From Richelia sp. UBA3308 (GTDB lineage Bacteria > Cyanobacteriota > Cyanobacteriia > Cyanobacteriales > Nostocaceae): a stretch of DNA of 10,600 nucleotides. Shown here piece by piece: positions 1 to 6,734 of the stretch. The notes beneath the pieces were generated by a model. It was given only the letters and a program-made list of their open reading frames with translations. It was not told the origin of the DNA and searched no databases. The stretch is taken from the NCBI GenBank assembly GCA_002361335.1, contig DESS01000396.1, positions 1 through 10,600 on the forward strand, given 5' to 3'. Position 1 is the stretch's first letter, and each line of letters starts with the position of its first letter. The position numbers and the translations under genes were made by a program.

Positions 1-223
1 TGTCCATGTTTTATGCAGGGGCGCAAATAAAGCAATCATATAAAAAGCTTAAAACCTTTATATTACAACATTTTTGAATGCCAGAATCCCGGAATGCCAG
101 ACTTGGGCGCAGCAGTACTAGTCAGGCTTTCTAGAATGTTTTAGCACGTCCAAGTATTAACTGAAGATATGAAAAAATATAAGATTTTTAATAATTATTT
201 AATCTACGATTTAATGCTTGGCA

Positions 224-274
224 GTTCTGATTTGCGATGAATTGGGATTTGACATCAAACAACACAATCAGAAC
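224..274. repeat. 9-base inverted repeat with long loop
   Basis: GTTCTGATT at 224-232 is perfectly complementary to AATCAGAAC at 266-274, and the loop contains a smaller near-palindrome (TTTGACATCAAA). It lies just downstream of nadK and could form a 3' hairpin, but the 33-base loop makes a simple terminator doubtful. Confidence 0.35.
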
Positions 275-283
275 ACCGTAAAA

Positions 284-311
284 TACCCCATACCCCATGT
301 CCCATGCTCCA
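284..311. repeat. Short tandem repeat, CCCCAT-type units
   Basis: The units TACCCCA, TACCCCATG, TCCCATG and CTCC follow each other up to the nadK stop codon. Degenerate tandem units of this kind are common between cyanobacterial genes. A different set with the same character occurs at the end of the NACHT gene. No function is implied. Confidence 0.6.
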
Positions 312-313
312 AT

Positions 314-1231
314 TTAAGGTATTTCCACAGATGTAGGCTTAGCAATATGAGGTAAACCCCAACCGAGTTTTTCTCGTAAGATTCGGAAAAATTCCGGTGA
401 TTGAAGGCGGATAAAACGGGCGCAGTAAGTTGATTTTTCCATGTAAACGCGGTCTTCGGGTAAAACATAACACCCGCCGTTACCATCAACTGTCATCACT
501 AATTGAGTTTTATTTACAGGATAGATATTTACTGGTTCGCTATCTGGAAATACTAAGGCCCTTGATGCTAGAGAGTGAGGACAAATTGGCACTAATTGTA
601 GCACGGCTACACCAGGAGCTACTACTGCACCGCCAGCACTTAAGGAATAAGCAGTGGAACCTGTTGGCGTTGAGACAATTATACCATCTGCGGCGATATC
701 AACCGCTGCACGATCGCCTATAGCGATTTCAAAATGGCACATAGAAGTCAAAGGTTCGCGATGCAGTACCATTTCGTTTAAACATAAGGCTTCCCACAGT
801 ACTGATTCTTGACGAAATACTTTGACGGCAAGCATTGCTCGTTCTTCAATTTTGTAATTACCTTGCAAAACTTGTTCTACTGCTTGGGGCAATTGATTGA
901 TATAAGCTTCGGTTAAAAAGCCCATGTGCCCAGTATTCACGGTTAGCATGGGAATACCGCAGGGTGCTACTTGACGACATGCGGATAAAACCGTTCCATC
1001 TCCTCCAAGTACGATTACAAATTTCATAGAAGAGTCGAAGCCGGGGGGTGTAAGTCCCTCTATAGGGGTATGACATACGGGGCTTCGCCGGGTAGAGTAA
1101 CCCAAAATTCCACCGATCCCTGTAGTGACACATGTATCCCAACCTTTCTCGGTGAATTTATCTTTTAGTTGGATAGCGATCCGTGACGCTATCGGTTTTT
1201 CATCATTATATATAATGCCTGCTTTCGGCAC
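314..1231 (-). CDS. nadK: NAD kinase (cyanobacterial type)
   Basis: This cytosolic enzyme phosphorylates NAD to NADP with ATP and so supplies the electron acceptor of photosystem I. In the 305-residue product the nucleotide motif GGDGT is at residues 76-80, the NE pair of LNEMVLHR near 152, and the conserved ADG-IVSTPTGSTAYSLSAGG block near 181-201. These are the hallmark motifs of the NAD kinase family, and the length is typical. The frame is also open from a TTG at 1237, but I chose the GTG at 1231: it gives an N-terminus of MPKAGIIYND, the usual start of cyanobacterial homologues as I recall them, and a GGAT-like ribosome site lies upstream. Cyanobacteria usually carry two NAD kinases; this one resembles the slr0400 type that sits beside ycf39. 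All motifs are intact. Confidence 0.95.
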   Translation of the reverse strand: MPKAGIIYNDEKPIASRIAIQLKDKFTEKGWDTCVTTGIGGILGYSTRRSPVCHTPIEGLTPPGFDSSMKFVIVLGGDGTVLSACRQVAPCGIPMLTVNTGHMGFLTEAYINQLPQAVEQVLQGNYKIEERAMLAVKVFRQESVLWEALCLNEMVLHREPLTSMCHFEIAIGDRAAVDIAADGIIVSTPTGSTAYSLSAGGAVVAPGVAVLQLVPICPHSLASRALVFPDSEPVNIYPVNKTQLVMTVDGNGGCYVLPEDRVYMEKSTYCARFIRLQSPEFFRILREKLGWGLPHIAKPTSVEIP

Positions 1232-1367
1232 GTTCAATTATCCAAATTAAAGAAGACGTTTTTTATAAAAATCGATGCTGTTCACAAAGTGAGTCGTTAG
1301 ACTAAAACTCCGTGGAAAAATCCGCCCAGATGAAAGCGAACTGACAGGTTTTAACCTGCCATAAATA

Positions 1368-1376
1368 TGCTATGAT
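1368..1376 (+). promoter_or_regulatory. Extended -10 promoter-like sequence
   Basis: TGCTATGAT fits an extended -10 (TGn plus TATGAT). There is no good -35 at 16-18 bases. If active it would transcribe rightwards through the hairpin series at 1402-1607, with no gene on that strand to serve. Confidence 0.3.
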
Positions 1377-1550
1377 TATACAATAAGCAGGCAACGTAAT
1401 AAGCATATTTGAACGATATGCTGGGTAATTCAATCTAAGGATTGAGAGGTCTGTAAAACAAAAAACAAATTCTGTGCACCGCGAGCAGGGAAGGGCATTC
1501 CCCAATTAACGCTCCCCAAAGTTAGAAACTCTACTTTTCCTGGAGAAATC

Positions 1551-1614
1551 AAGGCCCTCGCAAGTTGCGACGGTACCTTGAAAATCCCAGTGTCTTTAGA
1601 CCGGGGAATGTCAA
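1551..1614 (+). ncRNA. Candidate omega-RNA-like right-end hairpins
   Basis: Two adjacent hairpins can be drawn. The first pairs AAGG (1551-1554) with CCTT (1576-1579), CC with GG, and TCGCA (1558-1562) with TGCGA (1566-1570). The second pairs TCCC (1585-1588) with GGGA (1604-1607), and GTC (1592-1594) with GAC (1599-1601), with one mismatch and one bulge. In TnpB systems the right end of the element encodes the guide-carrying RNA. Whether this orphan end is transcribed is unknown. Confidence 0.3.
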
Positions 1615-1672
1615 TTAATTAATAGTTACACATTTTGCATATCTAGTACATGCTTTAGATAAAAAGGGAATA

Positions 1673-1703
1673 GGGCATAGGCAGACGAAAATGCCCTATG
1701 CCC
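1673..1703 (-). terminator. Hairpin terminator after ycf39
   Basis: GGGCATAG (1673-1680) pairs perfectly with CTATGCCC (1696-1703), extended by one G-C pair. It lies 9 bases beyond the ycf39 stop. On the minus strand the stem is followed by ATTCCCTTTTTATC, a short T-rich run. This fits an intrinsic terminator for ycf39 and suggests that nadK has its own promoter. Confidence 0.6.
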
Positions 1704-1711
1704 ATTGCCTT

Positions 1712-2695
1712 TTAAGAAGATTGTTTAAATGGTGTTCTTTTTTCTTTCTTTTTTTTACCTTTATTTTGCTGGTAATCCAATTCTTTAAGTTTTTTGGTAA
1801 TCCTGTTGAAATATTCTTGCAAATAAGATTCTAAAGTAGTTATTTCGCTTTTATCAATGCCGAAAGCTTTGTATGTCTCATCCATTGGGGCATCTAATGG
1901 TTTACCGCTAGCCAACACTTCTGTAAAAGCAAGTCTATCGGATACGTTCCATCCCCACTGAAAGAAACGGATCATATTACGAATGCTACGAAGTAAGTTT
2001 AAGGGCATCCGGGTAATTCTGGCTGTTTTTCCAGATAAACGTTGGCACAAATTAATAATTTCTTGGGCGCTCCAAGCACGAGTTCCCACCACGGGAAAGG
2101 TTTTATTTTGGGTTTCTTCTGCTTTTAGAGCTTTAATCGCAAATTTGGCGATATCAATCGTATCCATATAGGCAATGGGGGAAGACTCTCCTGTTACCCA
2201 CACTGGCTGTGCTTCCAAAATCGGAATACCGTATTGTCCGATTAAACCTTGCATGAAGCCTGCTAATTGTAAAACGGTGTAGTTTAAGCCGGATTCTGCC
2301 AAAAATAGTTCAGTACACCGCTTGATTTCCATCAAGGGAACTTCCGGATAATCTTGATTATTCAATATTGAGAAAAATATAAAACGCTCTACTTTCGCCG
2401 CTACTGCTGCTTGAATTAATGCTACTTTCCCATCCCAATCGACTTGTTTAATACTCAGTGAATCAGTGGGACGAGATGTGGCTACATCAATTACAGCCGT
2501 TACACCATCAAGTGCAGCTTCAAGAGTATGAGGATAACATAAATCTCCCGGTACTAATTGGGCTCCCCATTCTTTAAGAAATGCCCCTTTTTTAGCACTT
2601 CGGACTAGACAGCGTACCTCATAACCTTCTTCAATAGCATGACGAGCTACCTGTCTTCCTAAGGTACCAGTAGCACCCACTATTAATATTGTCAT
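1712..2695 (-). CDS. ycf39: Ycf39-like photosystem II assembly factor (atypical SDR)
   Basis: Ycf39 is an atypical short-chain dehydrogenase/reductase that acts at the thylakoid membrane in early photosystem II reaction-centre assembly. In Synechocystis it works with high-light-inducible proteins (known for slr0399). In this 327-residue product the N-terminal Rossmann motif GATGTLG is at residues 7-13. It is followed by LVRS at 31-34, KEWGAQLV near 41-48, the family block LNYTVLQLAGFMQGLIGQYG around 137-156, and FFQWGWNVSDRLAFTEVLAS near 244-263. The C-terminus ends in a lysine-rich tail (KGKKKKEKR). No classical YxxxK catalytic pair is evident, as expected for this family. Length matches the family. 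The upstream neighbour on the same strand is petM; the downstream gene is nadK. No strong Shine-Dalgarno precedes the ATG. Confidence 0.93.
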   Translation of the reverse strand: MTILIVGATGTLGRQVARHAIEEGYEVRCLVRSAKKGAFLKEWGAQLVPGDLCYPHTLEAALDGVTAVIDVATSRPTDSLSIKQVDWDGKVALIQAAVAAKVERFIFFSILNNQDYPEVPLMEIKRCTELFLAESGLNYTVLQLAGFMQGLIGQYGIPILEAQPVWVTGESSPIAYMDTIDIAKFAIKALKAEETQNKTFPVVGTRAWSAQEIINLCQRLSGKTARITRMPLNLLRSIRNMIRFFQWGWNVSDRLAFTEVLASGKPLDAPMDETYKAFGIDKSEITTLESYLQEYFNRITKKLKELDYQQNKGKKKKEKRTPFKQSS

Positions 2696-2797
2696 CAGTT
2701 TTAATTAAAAAATGTTAACTTTTATTAAAACAATTTTATCAGAATTATTTTTTTAAGCAAAAGTAAAGCCAAATTTGTCACAGAAAGAAAGTAGATG

Positions 2798-2821
2798 GTA
2801 GAGACTGCTATCGCGTCTCTA
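2798..2821. repeat. Degenerate GTAGAGACGCGAT palindrome copy
   Basis: TAGAGAC (2799-2805) pairs with GTCTCTA (2815-2821) around a GCGATAG-type loop. It is a decayed relative of the perfect 30-base palindrome at 3703-3732. It lies 29 bases beyond the petM stop codon, where it may act as a transcript 3' hairpin. Confidence 0.6.
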
Positions 2822-2849
2822 GCCAATCTATGAAGCGTTTTTGTGCGAT

Positions 2850-2960
2850 TTATTCTTCTGGTTCAGCGCCTTGAATCTTGAGTAACAAACTACCCACAGC
2901 CCAGCCAACGAAGATTAAACCGAAGGATAAGAAAGCTGCATTGAACATTTCGCCGCCCAT
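2850..2960 (-). CDS. petM: Cytochrome b6f complex subunit PetM
   Basis: This 36-residue protein is the small single-helix subunit VII of the cytochrome b6f complex, which passes electrons from plastoquinol to plastocyanin or cytochrome c6 in the thylakoid membrane. Reading the minus strand gives an N-terminus MGGEMFNAAFLSFGLIFVGW and an end KIQGAEPEE, which match the PetM pattern of one hydrophobic helix (about residues 8-27) followed by the conserved LLLKIQGAE. A clear ribosome site, AGGAG, lies 8 bases before the ATG. The length is normal for the family, and such genes are often missed because of their size. ycf39 follows on the same strand after about 150 bases. Confidence 0.95.
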   Translation of the reverse strand: MGGEMFNAAFLSFGLIFVGWAVGSLLLKIQGAEPEE

Positions 2961-3160
2961 GTTGAATTCTCCTTGTTTGCGAATTATTGAATTAAGTTAA
3001 GTTTATCAGTTAGGAGTTCGGGTTATTAGTTTTTCTGTTCCATGGTTATAACTGTTTTTTGTTCAACCCTCCATAAAGCTAAATCTCTCAGATAAATTAG
3101 TATCTTTACTTTTCTTAATAATTTGAGACAATCTAGATAAGGAATTTTACAACTTAGATT

Positions 3161-3166
3161 TATAAT
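3161..3166 (+). promoter_or_regulatory. TATAAT -10-like box before the DCC gene
   Basis: A perfect TATAAT lies 13 bases before the ATG of the DCC-family gene in the divergent petM/DCC spacer. No good -35 lies at the right distance. A start site from it would leave almost no leader, so this is weak evidence. Confidence 0.25.
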
Positions 3167-3179
3167 TAGGGATACAATT

Positions 3180-3662
3180 ATGTCTTTATCGAACACTCAA
3201 ACTCACAATAAAAAGGAAACTCTTAACCAAGCTGACTGGGAAATCAAGCTACTTTACGACGGTGAATGTCCCTTGTGTTTGCGGGAAGTTAATTTTTTAC
3301 AAAAGCGCGATGGGGGGAGAGGTAAAGTAAAATTTGTGGATATCGCAGGGGATGACTATAATCCGGAAGAAAACGGTGGGGTTGATTTTGAAACGGCGAT
3401 GGGAAGGATTCATGGGGTTTTACCTGATGGTACGGTAATTAAAAATGTGGAAGTTTTTCGTCGGGTTTATGAAGCTTTGGGAATGGGTTGGGTTTATGCG
3501 ATAACCAAGTTGCCGATTTTTGGTGCGATCGCTAATTTTATTTATGATATTTGGGCGGATTATCGGTTAAAGCTTACTGGTAGGCCTAATTTAGAAACAG
3601 TTATTAAGCAGCGTCAGGAGAGACTTGGTTGTGATGATCAAGGGCGTTGTCGGGTGGATTAG
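3180..3662 (+). CDS. DCC-family (DUF393) thiol-disulfide oxidoreductase-like protein
   Basis: The 160-residue product carries the family signature DGECPLC at residues 27-33, a DxxCxxC motif that gives the DCC family its name and a predicted thioredoxin-like redox centre (C30, C33). Downstream come FVDIAG (about 57-62), the family block with HGVLPDGTVIKNVEVFRRVYEALG (about 80-103) and a YDIWADYR segment. Two further cysteines sit at the extreme C-terminus (C151 and C157), as in many cyanobacterial and plant relatives. The substrate of this family is not established. The gene is divergent from petM and is followed by a 30-base palindrome that may end its transcript before the NACHT gene. The first about 20 residues are polar and poorly conserved-looking, so the exact start is less sure. 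Confidence 0.9.
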   Translation: MSLSNTQTHNKKETLNQADWEIKLLYDGECPLCLREVNFLQKRDGGRGKVKFVDIAGDDYNPEENGGVDFETAMGRIHGVLPDGTVIKNVEVFRRVYEALGMGWVYAITKLPIFGAIANFIYDIWADYRLKLTGRPNLETVIKQRQERLGCDDQGRCRVD

Positions 3663-3702
3663 AATAATTCGCAATATGTAATTTGTAATTAAATTCAGAT
3701 GA

Positions 3703-3732
3703 TGTAGAGACGCGATATATCGCGTCTCTACA
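3703..3732. repeat. Perfect 30-base palindrome, bidirectional terminator-like
   Basis: TGTAGAGACGCGATA is followed directly by its exact reverse complement, centred between 3717 and 3718. Palindromes built on GTAGAGACGCGAT recur in many cyanobacterial genomes. It lies 41 bases after the DCC gene and 80 bases before the NACHT gene. As RNA it would form a long stem from either strand. A degenerate copy is at 2798-2821. Confidence 0.85.
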
Positions 3733-3812
3733 AGATTTTCGGTTTTGCCGATAATTCGCCATATTCTAATTTTCGCTATACTCATAGTAAAAAAGCGACA
3801 TCAGCTTAAAAT

Positions 3813-6713
3813 ATGGTGATTGAATGGTTAACCGCCTGGGGAGTAAGCAATGCTGTTGGGTTTTTATTTAAACCTGTAATGCAGAAATTTGCGGAAGATT
3901 TGGGTAAGGATGTATTAAAAGATGTTTTTAAGGATGTTGTTAAGGGTTTACCTGGTAATATTCTTGGGCGGTTGAAGAAGGATGAAATAAATAAAGCTGT
4001 TGGCAAGGCTTTTAAAGAGTTTTTAGAAGTATTTCAGCAGGAATTGTTTGAGGATTTAGAAGAAAATCAAGTTAATAAATATAATCAATCATTAAAAAAG
4101 TTTCTCGGTATTGATGATGTGAAAGCAATTTTAGGAAACGCGTTTCATCCTGATATTGAAAGTATTGATACTAAGAATTTAGAAAAGATTTGGTATGAGA
4201 AGAATTTATTGCAGTTACCAGAAGGTTTTGATTGGCGGAGGTTGAATAAACCCTATTGTAGAAAGGTAAAAGCGATAATTCGGGAGTCGGATGAATTAAG
4301 AGAAATATTTGATTCTTATAAACTTGAGGAAATTGCTGATAATACCAAACAAATTGCTGGGATTGCACCGGATTTTGATTTACGGCGCTATCAAGAAGCA
4401 CTAGGACAAAAGTATGATTCTCTCGATACCAGCGGCTCGGCTTATAACGAATTAAAATTACGCAATACTTTTATAGTTCAAAATGTCCGCGAGTTTGAAC
4501 GGGTAGTTCCCCAAGCTTTGGAAAGGAGGAAGGAATATCAAAAATGGCTGCGGGAAACTAATCTTGAAGTTGGGGCATTTAATGTTGAAGAATTGGAAAA
4601 TTACCGCCAAGTTTATCAAGAAGCGCCAATTGTTCCGGTAACGGATATTATTAATAATCGCCAAAGTCGAGATTATATGATTATACTTGGCGATCCAGGG
4701 GCGGGTAAATCAACTTTATTGCAATTTTTAGCGTTGAATTGGGCAGAATCGACGTTAAGTAATTCATTTTCTCAACCGATACCAATTTTGATTGAATTGC
4801 GTACCTATGTGCGACAATTTGATGAAGATAAATGCAAAAATTTTCTCGATTTTTTACATCAAGGTTCCGGTGCCATTTGTCATTTAAATCAATTGAAATT
4901 AGATGAACAATTGAAAGCGGGTAATGCTTTGGTGATGTTCGATGGTTTAGATGAAATTTTTGATCGAGCTAAAAGAGAAGATATTATTACGGATATTATT
5001 CGCTTTACAGATAAATATCCCCAGGTGCAAGTAATTGTCACTTCACGGGTAATTGGTTACAAATCAGAAAGATTTCGTAATGCGGAATTTCGCCACTTTA
5101 TGTTACAAGATTTTGATGGCGAGCAAATTGAAGATTTTATCAATCGTTGGCATCAATTAGCTTTTAATGATAAAGGCGATGCGGAATTGAAAAAAGCACG
5201 ACTCAACCGCGCTATTAAATCATCGAAGGCTATTCAAGAATTAGCGGGGAATCCACTTTTATTAACTATGATGGCTATACTCAGTCGTCATCGAGAATTA
5301 CCAAGAGATAGAAGTACGTTATATGAAAAAGCTGCGGAAGTTTTGTTACAACAATGGGATGCGGAAAGATATTTAATTGATGCCAAAATTGCTAAATTTC
5401 CTATAGATTTAACCGATAAGCAAGCGATGTTACGGCAAGTTGCTTATCAAATGCAGGCTTTGGAGAAAGGTTTGACTGGTAATTTAATTAATGGTGATGA
5501 TTTACAGAGAATTTTTCAAGAATATTTAGAAAATATTGGATATCAGAGGCTTGATGCTCGTAGTGCTGCGAAGGAGTTAATAAATCAGTTACGAGAACGG
5601 AATTTTATTTTGTGTCATGCTGGGGATAATTATTACGCTTTTGTACATCGGACATTTTTAGAATATTTTTGTGCAGAAGCTTTCCGTCGTCAATTTGAAA
5701 AAGAGCAAAAGTTAACTTTAGAGGAATTAAAAACCGAAATTTACGGTAACCATTGGCAAGATGAAGCTTGGCATGAGGTATTGAAATTAATTGCAGGTGC
5801 GATCGATGTCAAGTTTGTTGGAGAAATTATTGAGTATTTAATAGGGATTGATGGGGAGGAAGAGAAGTTTCGGAATATTTTTCTTGCTGCTGGATGTTTG
5901 GGAGAAGTGAAGGATAGAAATATACTCAAAAGCATTGATATTCAATTACTCCATACCTTAAAAACTCTACTTGAAGATAGATACAAGAAAAAAGCATTAA
6001 CTCAAGCCGAGTTTAGAATAAATAATAATATTTGTTCTCATGCAATTTCTGCCATCGCAAATACTTGGAAAGATAGCCCAGAAACATTACCTTGGTTGAA
6101 ACAAATAGTTAACCATACTAGCTCTTGGCAAGTATGTCAATCAGTGATAGATGAGCTAGTAAAAGAATGGTTAAACGAACCCGAATTTATATTAAATATT
6201 AAAAAACAAGCTAAATATGGTGATGATTGGCTAGTACGAATAGGGGCAGTACAACAACTAGCTAAAAAAGGTAAAAAGGATATTGAAAATTTACTTGTTC
6301 TTAAAAGCTGCGCTGAAGAAGATAGCAATTTGAATGTACGACGAGTTGCAATTCATGCAATTGGCAATTGGAGTCAAAATAACCATGAAAATCTATCTAT
6401 TTTAAAAAAATCTGCCAAGTTAGACTCTGCCTACCAAGTTAGAAGAGCTGCGATACTAGAGATTGGTGAAAATTTTATAGATGAGTCAGAAACGTTCGAT
6501 TTTTTACATGATTGTGCCATCAATGACTCTTGCGATTGTAAATTATATTGGTTAAATCCCCGTCAAATTGCATTAGAAATAATCCTTAAATACTATCCCA
6601 ATCATCCTCAAACATTACCACTGTTGCAAGATAGAGCAGATAATGATCCCGATGAGCAATTACGGGAATGGCTAAAAAAAGTTATGAGTGAGGAGTTAGG
6701 AGTAAAGAGTTAG
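3813..6713 (+). CDS. NACHT NTPase with C-terminal HEAT-like repeats (NLR-like)
   Basis: A 966-residue STAND-type NTPase. Residues 1-250 form a predicted mainly helical N-terminal region with no nuclease, protease or TIR motif that I recognise; it starts with a hydrophobic stretch (IEWLTAWGVSNAVGFLF) and a KDVLKDVFKDVVKG amphipathic segment (32-45). The NACHT core has Walker A GDPGAGKST (293-301), Walker B LVMFDGLDE (373-381), sensor VIVTSR (407-412), LAGNPLLL (477-484) and FVHRTFLEYF (610-619). From about 735 to the end come six units of about 34 residues, several with the HEAT-like pattern VRRxAIxxIG. Related bacterial NACHT proteins are known anti-phage sensors; that role here is inference. 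It appears to be a lone gene. No Shine-Dalgarno is visible before the ATG; a TATACT sits at 3777-3782. The last residues (SEELGVKS) come from a tandem repeat. Confidence 0.9.
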   Translation: MVIEWLTAWGVSNAVGFLFKPVMQKFAEDLGKDVLKDVFKDVVKGLPGNILGRLKKDEINKAVGKAFKEFLEVFQQELFEDLEENQVNKYNQSLKKFLGIDDVKAILGNAFHPDIESIDTKNLEKIWYEKNLLQLPEGFDWRRLNKPYCRKVKAIIRESDELREIFDSYKLEEIADNTKQIAGIAPDFDLRRYQEALGQKYDSLDTSGSAYNELKLRNTFIVQNVREFERVVPQALERRKEYQKWLRETNLEVGAFNVEELENYRQVYQEAPIVPVTDIINNRQSRDYMIILGDPGAGKSTLLQFLALNWAESTLSNSFSQPIPILIELRTYVRQFDEDKCKNFLDFLHQGSGAICHLNQLKLDEQLKAGNALVMFDGLDEIFDRAKREDIITDIIRFTDKYPQVQVIVTSRVIGYKSERFRNAEFRHFMLQDFDGEQIEDFINRWHQLAFNDKGDAELKKARLNRAIKSSKAIQELAGNPLLLTMMAILSRHRELPRDRSTLYEKAAEVLLQQWDAERYLIDAKIAKFPIDLTDKQAMLRQVAYQMQALEKGLTGNLINGDDLQRIFQEYLENIGYQRLDARSAAKELINQLRERNFILCHAGDNYYAFVHRTFLEYFCAEAFRRQFEKEQKLTLEELKTEIYGNHWQDEAWHEVLKLIAGAIDVKFVGEIIEYLIGIDGEEEKFRNIFLAAGCLGEVKDRNILKSIDIQLLHTLKTLLEDRYKKKALTQAEFRINNNICSHAISAIANTWKDSPETLPWLKQIVNHTSSWQVCQSVIDELVKEWLNEPEFILNIKKQAKYGDDWLVRIGAVQQLAKKGKKDIENLLVLKSCAEEDSNLNVRRVAIHAIGNWSQNNHENLSILKKSAKLDSAYQVRRAAILEIGENFIDESETFDFLHDCAINDSCDCKLYWLNPRQIALEIILKYYPNHPQTLPLLQDRADNDPDEQLREWLKKVMSEELGVKS

Positions 6714-6734
6714 GAATTAGGAGTTAGGAGTTTT
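6686..6734. repeat. Tandem GAGTTAG-type heptamer-like repeat
   Basis: Units of GAGTGAG, GAGTTAG, GAGTAAA, GAGTTAG, GAATTAG, GAGTTAG and GAGTTTT follow each other. This class of short tandem repeat is widespread in filamentous cyanobacteria. It supplies the last codons and the stop of the NACHT gene on the plus strand, and the last codons and stop of a ParD-like fragment on the minus strand. Confidence 0.75.

Larger units (their letters stand above)
1..313. other. Intergenic region downstream of nadK
   Basis: I see no convincing gene here. The DNA is AT-rich and lies downstream of the minus-strand nadK gene. It holds a direct repeat of GAATGCCAGA (from about 77 and 92), a 9-base inverted repeat GTTCTGATT/AATCAGAAC (224-232 with 266-274) with a long loop, and a CCCCAT-type short tandem repeat that abuts the nadK stop codon. 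Confidence 0.6.
1343..1614 (+). mobile_element. Possible IS200/IS605-type remnant without transposase
   Basis: The right end is the informative part. A bulged hairpin with AAGG/CCTT base and TCGCA/TGCGA top (1551-1579) is followed by a second hairpin around CTTTAG (1585-1607) and the terminal AATGTCAA. Cyanobacterial tnpB elements commonly end in a hairpin of this form with a GTCAA end, and TCAA is a known right-end cleavage tetranucleotide of IS608. The left part has a palindrome CAGGTT/AACCTG (1345-1358), as expected of a subterminal left-end hairpin, then an extended -10 like sequence TGCTATGAT. No TnpA or TnpB reading frame lies between, so this would be a decayed or non-autonomous copy. 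The similarity is from memory; the left boundary is a guess. Confidence 0.4.
1232..1711. other. Gene-free region between nadK and ycf39, rich in hairpins
   Basis: No protein-coding gene is supported here: a 67-codon minus-strand frame (1302-1505) has no recognisable features. On the plus strand the region carries a series of hairpins, at 1345-1358, 1402-1422, 1488-1503, 1551-1579 and 1585-1607, plus the ycf39 terminator at 1673-1703. The run from about 1340 to 1614 is annotated separately as a possible transposon remnant. Confidence 0.6.

Noticed and set aside
430..723. 97-codon plus-strand open frame inside nadK
   Set aside because: It is antisense to a well-supported NAD kinase and its translation has no family features.
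1302..1505. 67-codon minus-strand open frame between nadK and ycf39
   Set aside because: The translation has no recognisable motif, the frame overlaps several hairpins, and no ribosome site precedes its ATG.
1340..1614. Structured housekeeping RNA such as 6S, SRP or RNase P RNA
   Set aside because: None of the conserved core sequences of these RNAs that I know is present. The transposon-end reading explains the right part better.
3777..3782. TATACT as a promoter of the NACHT gene
   Set aside because: No acceptable -35 lies 16-18 bases upstream, so it is mentioned in the gene entry but not called as a feature.
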